Origin: Physcomitrium patens
Lineage: Eukaryota > Streptophyta > Bryopsida > Funariales > Funariaceae
Direction: 5' to 3'
Assembly (NCBI RefSeq): GCF_000002425.4
Contig: NC_037274.1
Location: forward strand, 13,603,590 to 13,667,589
DNA: 64,000 nt
Positions 1-10,570 of this stretch are shown here, in pieces. A program made the position numbers and the translations under genes. Positions within the stretch are counted from its first letter, which is position 1, and each line of letters opens with the position of its first letter. The notes under the pieces are model-generated. The model saw nothing but the letters and a program-made list of their open reading frames with translations. It had not been told where the DNA came from and made no database searches.

Positions 1-1602
1 ATAGCTAATAATGGAAGAATTGAAGATATTTGATTACGATGGTTGCTAGCAACCTTGAAAGATATGACGTTTGAATGGTACAATCGTCAAGCAATGGATC
101 AATTTTCTAATTGGAAGCATTGAAGAATATATTTTTAATCCATTTTTGCGCAATTGGTTTTGAAGATTAACTTCGAGAAAGATTAATGACTAGCAAAATG
201 GATCCAAGAGAAGCAGTGGAATCATACTATAGTCGTGTGGCAGATATACTCCGCAAGTGGCCAAATCACCAAATGCCAAAGGCTTTTGTATTGTCCATAT
301 TAATCAACAGAGTGCACCCACCCAAACTAAAAATGTTTGTAAAAGAGACTCAACCAAATATGATAATTGCATCTCTTAATAGAACTAAGGTTTGGAAGGA
401 ATGCCATTATGATCAATTTTTAACTGTGGATGCCACAATGATTCCAATTCAAGGCAGCTATCAAAATCCGACTTGAAACGGATCAGTGGGTAGTTAACCA
501 TGGATGTTAGAAACAGTGGCCAATTTCAGTGCCAATATTTAGGGGCCAGTTAATGTCACCCTATTACAAGAGTAACCGAACATAATAACAGCGTATGCTC
601 CATATTTTCCATATCAACAACAACCAACAAAGTTATCAATAATATTAGCCCTAAAAGATTCCAATAAAGCCTTGTTATTGAATCTGACGAAGAAAATGGA
701 AGAAATGGCTATTAATTTGGCCAAGAATAACAAGACGAGGCACAAGCCTATCAACACTAGGACTAATGTATGGTATAGTAAATGTAAGCGCTATAGTCAT
801 TTGGTAAGAGAATGTCCTTCACCATCACAAATGATGGATCAATGTATATTTTATGAAGGAAAGTACTTAATAGCTAATTGTTGGAATTGGCAAAGGCAAC
901 AACAATTCAATAATCAGACCATGATTCCACCGACTTAGTGGGAAGTCAATCAAGTTCAAATGAGAAATATGTTTGGATAGAATGGAAATCGATCTAATCA
1001 ACAAAATCAAGCATTCAATAACTTTCAAAGTTCCAATTTTAATCAGGGGTCTACATCAAATCCCTAGACCTACAGGAAGGAGTAGTAGAGGTATCAGCAA
1101 TATGCTCCACCAGCATCATCAAATCAAGTACCCTTCGTACCAATGAGACAACCAAGATCATTTTCTAATCCTACATGGAACAAGTCTAGTAGGTATATAT
1201 TGATAGAGACACCCAATATGCCTGATGGGAGCACAAGAAGACTACTTTGTTATTTTTGTTGTAGACAGATTGGTCTTTATGCCAATGAATGTCCCAATCT
1301 TAGAGCCAGTGATGATTATGCGTCAGTGTGTGGATATTGCAAGCAATTGGGGCATACTTATCAACAATATAATACTCCATTCAATTTCAATAATGGGGAT
1401 CAGCAGATCTAAAGCCAAGAAAAAATTGATGAGATAAATTAAGGTCCTCAAGATTCTCCAGTAAATCGAGTGAAATGTGTCTAAGCCGTTCTTACCAGAA
1501 GTCATCAAAAGGAGAAAAGACCAATTCAACATTTGGATGAACCTGATGCGTAGAGCCAATTTGATCCAATTATAGGGACATCCAATCCAGGTTCCATTAC
1601 GG
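1..1602 (+). pseudogene. Element A gag, first part (degraded)
   Basis: Gag packages element RNA into cytoplasmic particles. Open segments lie at 186-476 (capsid-like helical region, with KWPNHQMPKAFVLSILINRV), 672-938 and 1143-1412. Two zinc-knuckle pairs are visible. The first (about 775-885) is badly eroded. The second (about 1243-1370) has CYFCCRQIGLYANEC followed by CGYCKQLGHTYQQY, where the last Cys has become Tyr. Element B gag at 5797-8006 is the best match in the window and keeps the same order. Several TAG and TAA stops sit where B has Gln or Trp. The frame runs up to the Y1 solo LTR at 1603 and resumes at 2859. Identification as retrotransposon gag is firm; the clade is inferred from B. 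Confidence 0.85.
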
Positions 1603-2854
1603 TGTCGGGATAGAGAGAGTTTGTCTCAAGAAAACGCTGGGTTCTGGCTGTCACTAATTATTCAATCAAGCTTGAAAATAAGCGAAGCTCTAAGTTTATA
1701 TATAATTTTTTTCTTTTTGAGTAATTACACTAAATACACAATCCTCAAGTAATCCACAACTTCCAAAATATGATAAAATCTTATAAATCCTTGTTTATTC
1801 TTATGTGGAGATTTTCCCGAACTTCAACACCTCATATCTCTTAATCCGACCGTCCAAACAAACTGTAATTTTACATGAAGTACTGATGTATTCTTATTAA
1901 CTTTTATAACAATTTTCAACCGCAAATTCATTGCAGATCTTGAGATATCTTGAAATCCCTAACAGCCGCTTCAAACCCTTGTCTTTATACATCCGCGTGC
2001 AATTTTCTTTATATCTCACAAAATATAAGCTTAAATGCCACAAAATTTATATGTAAAGCTTCTTAACACAAAATTTCACATTCTCCCAAATGTTTGAGCC
2101 AAAAATTCGTCCGAAAACTGAAGTTATGGCTTCAACCATCACTACAAACAAACCCGCTTACTTACTGCTTTTGATTTGGAAGCATCGCCTTCAACTCCTT
2201 ACAACTCCTTCATATGAATTCTAAAAGCAGTAATTCTTTCGTGAAAGATGTAGGCCTTGAAATCACCATTCCAGTCGCATCTTTCGATCTTCAAAAGCTA
2301 CTATAAAACTCCTCGTACTCTCAAAAGAGTAACAGTATGTCTTAAATAAACACCTTAACTTCAAACGGTTATAATTTTTTCACCCTAACTCCAAATCCTC
2401 TAATTTTTGTACACAAATTTTTCTCCAAAACTTTACAACTCTAGCTTTTAATCTCCGAATGCCTCCTTTGAAGTCGCCGAAATCCTTCTTAAGGTCGTGG
2501 GCAACCTCCTCAAAGCCCATTAGGCATGGTATTTGACCAATAGGGATGAAGTTCGTCATTCCTTGCCTTCATCCAACCATGCCTTGCTTTCATCCCTCCC
2601 AATTAGCTTCCTACTAGTTTAGATTTTCATCTTTAGGTTTCCACCTTTTCCCTAGGTTTCATACTAAATATTTAGGTCCTATATATATATATATATTAAT
2701 GTCAAAATCAAAAGAAATAAAGAAACAAAGTAAAGTTTCTTATACCAACTCTTTTTAATTTAATCTACTAGCCACTCTAACACACATCTAGATTTATCAA
2801 TATATAATATGTTTTAGGTAATTTTTATATACTGTAAGTATTTACAGTATGACA
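1603..2854 (+). repeat. Solo LTR Y1, inserted in element A gag
   Basis: It starts TGTCGGGA and ends ATGACA. It is flanked by ACGG (1599-1602) and ATGG (2855-2858), a 4-bp duplication with one C-to-T change; removing the insert and one repeat restores the gag frame. The reverse complement matches 11550-12818 almost end to end. It holds no ORF, only a short (TA)n near 2681-2697 and an 8-bp-arm hairpin at 2830-2849 beside the end. Orientation is assumed by analogy with D LTRs. A solo LTR is the simplest reading, but no internal region of this family is in the window. Confidence 0.85.
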
Positions 2855-2888
2855 ATGGGTCTCTTATCGAGTATGAAACTTGACTCGA

Positions 2889-4829
2889 TGTTGTATTACG
2901 TGCTATCTAGCTTAAGAACGTACCAAGCATCTGGATGTAGAAGATATAATAATGTTTTGCAAGTATCCAAGTAGTCTAGTGGATTTCAACCATCTAAATA
3001 CAAACTATTTCGAATTTCAATGTAAAAGCTTAATCCCAATACAAAGTACTTAGAAACACTATTTTTAATAACTTCAAGATATTATAAGTACAAATTCTTT
3101 TGTTATTTGTTAGTTTTATTTTATTTTATTTTTATTAGTATTATTTTTTATCTGTATTTTTATTTTAATTTTTTATTTGTATTTTTATTTTAATTTTTTA
3201 TTTTTTTTTATTTTATTTTTTTAATTTTTTAACCCTAACCCTATACACAGAGCTTCGGCAAGCTATAATTCTCAATCTGATCGTTCAATTGTTGTAAAAC
3301 TTCTACCACTAGTGTCTTTGCAAGTCTTTTAAATGTTTAAGAAGTTTCAATCCAATCTAACTTACAGATTGCAAGAAAATGCTATAAATCCACACTGATG
3401 TCCCTTGACAGTCACCTAGAAAGTTGATGACGAATCTTGACTTATAATTTCTCCTTCTCCAACTGTTAATTCTCATTCAAACCTTGTGTGTAGCTCCACC
3501 TTTAAGTCCTCGACTTATCACGTCAAAATTCACCTTATTTCAGCTAGTAGATCTCTAGATATTACAAAAATCCTAAACAATCTCAATATATCAATTTTTG
3601 ATACCTCTCTACGCTAATGATCAAATATCCTCTATCCGTATAGTTAGATTAATACAAATTTTTGCATGCACTTGGCATACTCAACCATTTAGTCACCTCT
3701 AAAATTTCAACCACAGATGTCTCTCTAATTTTGTAAAACAGTCAAGAGTATTAACCTTAACTTTATTGCAAAAAAAAACCCAAATCACAATACAAACACT
3801 GACTTTGAGCAACGATTGCCAAAATCCTCCCAAACCCTCTGAAAACTAAGTCTTACATCTTTCAAAGGAGCCTGAAGCTAGCTCTTTGACCTTAAAATCC
3901 GAATCTCCCAATGCCTTCTTCCTTTTCCTCCTTTTTTCTTTTAACTCCGTGACGTCCCCTATTCTTCCGCCCTAGACTCGGAATTGGAACAACAGACCAT
4001 GCTTCCATGGAATTTCCACCTCTAAGAAGATCTTTCTATAGAAAGGACATTTCCTTGAAACGGCATAGAGAACGGAACAGCTTGAAATGGAACTGAAGCC
4101 TCTGTAATCAATACCTCATTGGGTTGCCCAACCAAGTCACGTCTCATATTAGATAAGAGGCCCGTAATAGGACCTGAATTGGATGTCCTTGTAATTGGGT
4201 CAAATTGGCCCTTCGCATCAAGCTCACCCAAATGTTGAATTGGTCTTTTTCTCTTTTGTCGACTCATGGTAAGAATGGCTTGGACACATTCCACCCGATT
4301 TATTGGAGTAATTTGAGGACCTTGATTTATCTCCTCAATTTTTCCTTGGCTTTGGATTTGCTGATCCTGATTATTGAAATTAAACGGAGCATTACATTGT
4401 TGATAAGTATGCCCTGACTACTTACAACTCTGACACACTGGAGTGTAATCATTATTGGCTTTGGAATTGAGACATTCACTAGCATAATGACTAATTTGTT
4501 TGCAACGGAAATAACAAAGTGGTCTTCTTGCACCTCTATCAGACATATTGAGTGTCTCCACTGGTATATACCTACTAGGCTTATTCCATATAGGGTTAGA
4601 AAATGATCTTGATTGTCCCGTTGGTATGGAGGGTACTTGGTTTGATGACATCGGTGGAGCATATTACTGATGTCACGTACGGTGGTATAGCTTGCAATGG
4701 GGTGACATTAACTGGCCCCTGAATATTGGCACTGGAACTGGCCACTATTTCTAACATCTAAGATGACTAAATATTAATAAAATCTTTTTTATTTATATTT
4801 TCACCATATAGTCATGTTACAACACGACA
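2889..4829 (-). repeat. Element D 3' LTR (mosaic)
   Basis: Plus-strand ends are TGTTGTATTACG and AACACGACA. It matches 23185-25124 along its length, but unevenly. The first 50 bases differ at about a dozen sites, 2937-4303 differs at only about five, and 4304-4829 differs at about 36 sites, nearly all transitions. The half from 3961 to 4765 is a captured gag segment, annotated separately. An AT-rich low-complexity stretch lies near 3105-3230. The solo LTR X (8007-9220) is a shorter relative. Confidence 0.85.
3961..4765 (-). pseudogene. Foreign gag fragment captured in D 3' LTR
   Basis: On the minus strand this matches element A gag: A 501-560, then A about 1085-1602, 2859-2888 and 25125-25290, skipping the part that encodes the first zinc-knuckle pair. 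The main frame runs from 4651 down to 4022, 210 codons with one in-frame TAG at 4418-4420. It encodes a second-pair zinc knuckle (CYFRCKQISHYASEC, then CQSCK, stop, SGHTYQQC) and the basic region after it. It lies in sense orientation to D, starting about 65 bases inside the D LTR, so it sits in what should be U3. The same frame and the same TAG occur in the 5' LTR. Element D has its own unrelated gag at 21351-23160, so this is acquired sequence. Whether it was ever translated is unknown. Confidence 0.8.
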
Positions 4830-4843
4830 TCCACCTTCTCTGA
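4830..4843 (-). other. Element D polypurine tract
   Basis: Read on the minus strand, the bases beside the 3' LTR are AGAGAAGGTGGA, a purine run in the position used to prime plus-strand DNA. Element G has the related AGAGGATGGAG at the same place (about 42497-42508). Confidence 0.6.
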
Positions 4844-4866
4844 ACATGTGCATCCTCTGGTATGCA

Positions 4867-5608
4867 TGTAGAATAAGTAGATATTTTCAGAATGTAGATA
4901 CCTAGTGTATGGTGTAAAAAAAGATAGATAACTGGTGAAAAGGTGGTTCAGCAGGTAAAATGGATGAATAGTCTGGAAAAGTAGTTATCATCTGTAGTAT
5001 AGGAGTTGGTATCTCGGGGTAGTATAAGGAGGATGGGAGAGGGGAAGAAAATGCTAGATTGTAATAGTACTGAGCCGAGGATAAGCTTGGTGCTATCTCT
5101 TCTATTTAATTTTCTTGTTTCTTTTGTATTAGTATTGATTCTAGTGAAGAGAATCGATTTAATGAATTAATGTTTGATTTATGAAGTTATTTATGGATCA
5201 TTGTTTACCAATTGTTGTGAAAGATTGAGGATGTATGGAAGTTTCCAGTCACTATTTATCGCAAGGTTGTAAGTTTAGTGGAGAGGAATTGTAATCAAAA
5301 GAATTATCTTGATTAGATTTTGTGGATTGGAAGTTGTTCGTTCTAGGGTTTGGGATATACTTGTGTGTTCGTGAATTATATAGGGTATTGAAATCATTGT
5401 CGTGAATGTTATTGTATTGATACGAGAGAGTGGACAGTAGGAAGAAAAGTTAAGTGTTCTTCGGTATAGTAAGCATTCAGTTGTAGCGGTTAATTGTGTG
5501 ATCCTAACAATTGGAGATCATATATATGGTCATTCCCCATGTTCGAATCCCCCTATATGGATTTATGCTAGGAGGTTTCTTTTGGAATAAGTAAAACAAA
5601 CAATCACA
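4867..5608 (+). repeat. Element B 5' LTR
   Basis: It runs from TGTAGAATAAGTAG to CAATCACA, 742 bp, the same length as the 3' LTR at 16579-17320. Differences between the two are scattered and mostly transitions, roughly 5 percent by eye, so B is not a recent insertion. Related LTRs are the solo copy at 49545-50320 (reverse strand) and the A LTR at 32489-33228. Confidence 0.92.
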
Positions 5609-5611
5609 TTT

Positions 5612-5629
5612 TGGCGCCGCTGCTGGGGA
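5612..5629 (+). other. Element B primer-binding site (tRNA-Asp)
   Basis: TGGCGCCGCTGCTGGGGA starts three bases after the LTR. It matches the complement of the plant tRNA-Asp 3' end (TGGCGCCGTTGCCGGGGA) at 16 of 18 positions; the same primer is known from Athila elements. It marks where minus-strand DNA synthesis began and supports a plant host. Confidence 0.85.
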
Positions 5630-5796
5630 TTGACAACATTATTGAGTGTTAGGAATTAACTATTGAAGCAATAAAGGAGATTAGGAAGCAAACTCAGTAG
5701 AAATAATGAAAGAGTATGGTTATTAAGAATGAGAATTTAACAGCAAAGAGAATAAAGCAATCAAAGGAAAGAACAGAGCGATCGTAAGCAAGAAAT

Positions 5797-8006
5797 TTGT
5801 TGCGTAATGAGCAAGATCATAAATTAAAAAAGAAGCATCGACAAAGTTGGATTAAGCCATGGTTGCATGATTTTTGGCATATTTCATCATACCCAGAAGA
5901 CGATCGACCTCTAATATTTCAGAAGTACATATCGTTAAAGAAATTGCCAAGAGCACTCGCGGGGAGCGCTACTAATAATCCAGCAAACCTCTCGAAGCCG
6001 TTAATGAAAAACGAGGAAGGCACAGAGGAATTAGGTACCCCACTGGGTATCTTCTCAATTGGAAATACGTCCGATCCTAATAAGACTGGTTTTGAAGATT
6101 GGTAGAAATCACTTGCCAATAAAGCCCAATTCAAAGTATATCAAAATCTGTCGTTTTTACCTCATATTCAACTAGTAAAATTATTTGGAGATAATAATAG
6201 CCAATCACGAAGGCTTGGAAGTCCAAAAAAGACTTTTGTGGGAGACAGTTTTTATTTTAATAAGAAATTGAGCAGAACACCAGCATCTTTAATGACGTTC
6301 GGAGGACCAACAGTCTCGATTGAAGTTCAAATGGGTGTAGTGGGCGATCGAATGACTAGCGTTGCGCCATTATCTACTTTTCGGGGTTTGCCAGGTGCGG
6401 ATCCAGATCAACATTTATCTCAATTCTTGACGACATGTGTAGCCAATAATGGAAGAACAGAAGACATTTGGCTGAGATGGCTGCCAACGACATTGAAAGA
6501 CATAGCATTTGAGTGGTATAACCGCCAACCTGTGGGACAATTTATCAATTGGGAGGTATTAAAAAATATATTTTTAGCCCATTTTCGACCAATTGGTTTT
6601 GAAGAACGTCTTAGAGAAAAATTAATGAACAGCAGAATGGTACCAGAGGAAGCGATATAGTCATATTATGGTCGTATAGCGGATATACTTCAAAAATGGC
6701 CAAATAACCAAATACCGGAATCATTTGTGTTGTCTATATTGGTTAATGGACTACACCCACCAGAATTAAAAATGTTTGTAAAGTAGGCCCAATCAGCCAC
6801 CATTGCATCATTTCTTGAGCGAGCAAAAGTATAGGAGGAATGTCACTATGACCAAAACTTAACAGTTGGAGCCACGATGATTCCATCTCAAGGAGGTTAT
6901 CAAATGACAAATTTGAATGATGCATCGGAAAGTTATCTGGGAAGGAATGATTATGGTACAATTCCACAAGGAATAGTGGATGCCATTCTATTGCAAGCTG
7001 TACCACCATCATCATCACACTCGTATGCGCCTTATTTTGCATATCAGAAACTAATACCTACAAAGGAATTGCCAAATGCATTGGTATCAAGGGAATCCAA
7101 TGAGTCATTGCTATTAACATTGACGAAAAAAATGGATGAATTGGCTGTGAATCTGGCCAAGGATAAAGAAAAAAAGGCATTAACCAACCAATATGCATCC
7201 CAATGTCTGGTGCAGCAATTATAAGGGGCAAGGTCATTTAGTAATAGAATGTCCTTCACCATCCCAAATGACTATACAATGTACCTTTTGTGGAGGCAAG
7301 CATATTACCACCAACTGTTGGAATTTACAGAAGCAACAACAACTCAATAACCAAATAATGTCTCAACCAACTTTGTGGAATGTCAATCAAGTACAAACGA
7401 ATAATAAGTTTGGCTGGAATGGAAATTGAGCGAATAAACAAAATAGGAATTATTCTAATTTCTTCAACTCTGAATTTCATTAAGAAGGTGTATCCAATAC
7501 TCACGGATCGGCGATGAACCAAGCAAGATACCATCAATATCCACCCATGACGAAGCCAATGCCAGACTCTACAGTAACAATTGTTCAACCAGGATCCTTT
7601 ACTCATCCGACATGGAAAAGACCTAGCCATTATATACCCGTAGAGACACCCAATATCCTTGAAGGAGTTGGCAGGAGACCACTTCGTTGCTATCGTTGCA
7701 GACAAATTGGTCATTATGCTAATGAATGTCCTAATCCAAGGGCTAGTGATGACTATGCTCCAATATATGGAAATTGTAAGCAGTCTGGTCATACTTATTA
7801 GCAGTGCAATGCACCTTTTAATTATAATAATCGGGACCAACAAATGCAAACAAGCCAACCAATGGAGGACAAAGGCCCTGTTCAATGAGACTCACTAGTA
7901 CATCGTGTTGAGGTGGTGAACGCAAAGCTTATCAGAGGCCAACAAAAAGATAAGAATCTAATTCAGGACATGGATGAACCAATCGCAGGAAAACAAGTAG
8001 CGCCAT
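5797..8006 (+). pseudogene. Element B gag with four zinc-knuckle positions
   Basis: Structural protein of the particle. A basic N-terminal part (5797-6105) is followed by a capsid-like region (6238-6900) with PGADPDQHLSQF and EWYNRQPVGQFINWEVLKNI, typical of plant Ty3 gag. A Lys-rich stretch follows, then two pairs of zinc knuckles: CSNYKGQGHLVIEC and CTFCGGKHITTNC (about 7208-7320), then CYRCRQIGHYANEC and YGNCKQSGHTY-stop-QC (about 7690-7805). Two of the four have lost a Cys to Tyr. In-frame TAG stops replace Gln or Trp codons (for example 6658 and near 6785, 6831 and 7799), and there is a frameshift near 7190. X interrupts the frame at 8007; it resumes at 9225 with the frame kept. No single start is intact. 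Confidence 0.88.
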
Positions 8007-9220
8007 TGTCATATTACGTGCTTTCCTGCTCGAGAACACGCCAGGCGTCTAGCTGTAGAAGGTAGTATGGAGATTCGCCAATATTCAAGCAGTTTATCGG
8101 TTTTTGACTGTTGGAATATAAACAACTACAAGAATACACCGTAAATCTATACGGATGCCCTTTGACTGCTTGTCGAAGTCCTTTTTGCCCCAGCCAGTAG
8201 GTCTCTAGACGTTACAGAGAACCCCGAACAACCCAAACTGCTAATCTTCGATACCGCTTTATACTCACGATCTTGTATCCACTGACTGTCATGTTAGATT
8301 AACCCAATAAATTTCATTCACTCCGCATATTCAATCCTATAGACACCCTTTTAATTCCTCATCACAGATGTAACTTGATTTCACAAAACAGTCAAGAGTA
8401 ATCAAACCCACTTCATTAAAAATCTCGATTCACCATTACAACACTGACTTCAGCAACGATTACCTCAATCTTCCCAAAATCCAATTCTCTGTCTTTTTTC
8501 TCCGCCCGAAGCATGAAGCTAGCTCTCTGATTCTTCAAAAACTCCCCAAAACTTCTTCTCTCCCCTCTCATTTCTTAACCTTAATTCTGAATTTCTTCAA
8601 TCCTCCGTCTTGGATCTGGAATTGGCTCTTGCCGTCAGAGCTTTCTCCTCTGTTTTTACCTTTAAGAGATCCTTTTACTGAAAAGACGTTCCCGGAACGA
8701 CACAAAGGACGGAACAGCCTGAAACGGAATCGGAGCCCTGTAATCGGGACCACATTGAGTCACCCGACCAATTCAGGTCTCATATTGGGTAAGAGTCCAG
8801 TAATAAGACCCGAATATTCCCGTAATTGGATCAAATTAGTCCTTTGCGTCAGATTGGCTGAGGTCCATAGTAAGACCTGGATTTTCCCATAATTAGACTG
8901 CATTGGGTTGCCCGACCAATTCAGGTCTCATATTGGGTAAGAAGACCTAGATTGGATGTCTTGAAATTGGATCCAATTGGTTCTTCGAACTAGGCTCACC
9001 CGTCGTGTGAATTGGTCCTTTCTCTTCCTGTTGACTTCCGTTATTGGAATCGAATGGAGCATTTCAGTATGCCCCGGCTGACTGTAACAGGGTGACTGAA
9101 AATGGCCACTCAGTATTTGCACTGGAATTGGTTGTTGCTCCCAATATTCGAGGTAACTGAATATTAATAAAAATCCCCTTTCTTTATATTTTCACGGTAT
9201 ACTCGTGTTATAACACGACA
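8007..9220 (-). repeat. Solo LTR X (short D-type LTR), in element B gag
   Basis: It runs TGTCATATTACG to AACACGACA, with flanks CCAT (8003-8006) and CCGT (9221-9224), one G-to-A change apart. Both ends match the D LTR. The part from about 8640 to 9150 carries the same captured gag as D, on the minus strand, but it lacks the zinc-knuckle portion and has a partial tandem duplication (8753-8794 and 8901-8942, period about 148). It is 1214 bp against 1940 for D. Its ORFs are short and not credible. Confidence 0.85.
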
Positions 9221-10570
9221 CCGTCCATGGGGCTAAACGAACCAATATCAAAATTGGGACGTATCTCAATATTGAGACTTCAACAGACTGAGGAACCCAA
9301 TTCGATTCCACATGCTAATTTGCCGGGACCATCAAGATCGATCCCAACTGACCAAGTACCAATACCTGTACAGCCCAATAAAAGATCTTATGTATTAAAG
9401 GAACCTTTAGTGGTAGATAAATTAGCAAAGTTACCAACGGTAATCTCAATCGCTAGGAAGGAATTGCTGCAGAACGGAGTAAAATCGAAACCAATGAAAT
9501 GCAAAAGAGCATTGGAAATTACTCTCAATATGAAACCCTACGACATTTTGAGGGATTTGGATGTTATTCAACCTTCAATTATAATGAAGCAACTTTTGGC
9601 TGTAGCACCGGAATGTCGATCTACATTAAATTCAGCGTTAATACGATGAAGATTCCCTACTAAAAAAAATCATGAAGTTAGCTTAAACCCAGATCCGGGA
9701 GCACCAACAATCGATGTATCAATCGATGGCGTTTTAATTCCAAGGGTATAAGTCGATGGTGGCTCCAGTGTGAATTTAATGAATGCGAATACAATGGAGG
9801 ACTTGGATCTAAAACAATTGCTACCTACGACATTGGTCTTACGAATGGCAGATCATAGTCGGGTAAAGTCAATGGGAATCTTACGCAATATTGCCACTAT
9901 AATCGTGGGATTGACATACAAAATCGATTATATTGTATTTCGATTACAGAGTTCTATATTATCGTATTCCATTTTATTGGGTAGACCTTGGCTTTATCAA
10001 GCCCAAGCTAAGAACGATTGGGACCGAGGCACATTGACAATTAGAAAAGGATGGGACTAGATTGTTCTACAGATGTATCTGGTACAATATCATGGAGAAT
10101 CTCAATTGCCAAAATCAGAATTTACATCGAACAACGAGAGTCAATCGATTGAGGTAGATGACGATGCTATAGGTTCATCGCAATTTGAGGTAGGACAAAA
10201 CACTTCAACAGCAAAGGCAAGAATCTATCAATGTGGAAGTCTTGGTGAATATCTACTGCATCAGGAGGATGCGACTAACTCGGATCATGCTCTTGCCAAC
10301 TGGATGAACAATTTCGCAGTCAATAGAGTCAGCACATTGGCACCAGATTTGGGTGGTTTCCATATGTCGGATAATACAAGAAATTTAGATCAAGAGAAGA
10401 TAATTAAATCAGAGGTTGTTGAAGACCCTGTGTGTCAATTAATTAACTTGGGCACTAATGAAATGCCACAGCTAATTAAAGTATATATCGATATTATCGA
10501 TACAAAATTAGATGCTTGGAAACAGTTTTTTGTCTGTCACAAATCTGCCTTTGCATAGTCGTATGCGAAT
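9221..10570 (+). pseudogene. Element B gag C-terminus and aspartic protease
   Basis: It continues gag after X and enters the protease that cuts the polyprotein. The active-site motif VDGGSSVNLM lies near 9750-9771, the DGGS type seen in Tat-like plant elements. The flap and C-terminal strands follow, with ADHSRVKSMG and the distal SILLGRPWLY near 9970-9995, matching the retroviral-type I-L-G-R signature. Stops occur at 9647, near 9750 and at 10058; the one near 9750 lies just before the catalytic Asp. After 10073 an acidic linker of about 160 codons (10073-10555) leads to RT. Element A has the same protease with DGSSSIN in place of DGGSSVN. Confidence 0.85.

Noticed and set aside
3228-3243. 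AACCCTAACCCTA resembles a telomere repeat (also near 23526).
   Set aside because: Only about two units, inside an LTR and duplicated with it; no array.
5919-6134. Minus-strand open stretch opposite B gag, possible antisense ORF as in Grande.
   Set aside because: Short, and explained by the complementary frame of gag; not seen in element A.
8629-8892. 87-codon plus-strand open stretch in solo LTR X.
   Set aside because: It is antisense to the captured gag and lies across the internal tandem duplication; no conserved domain.
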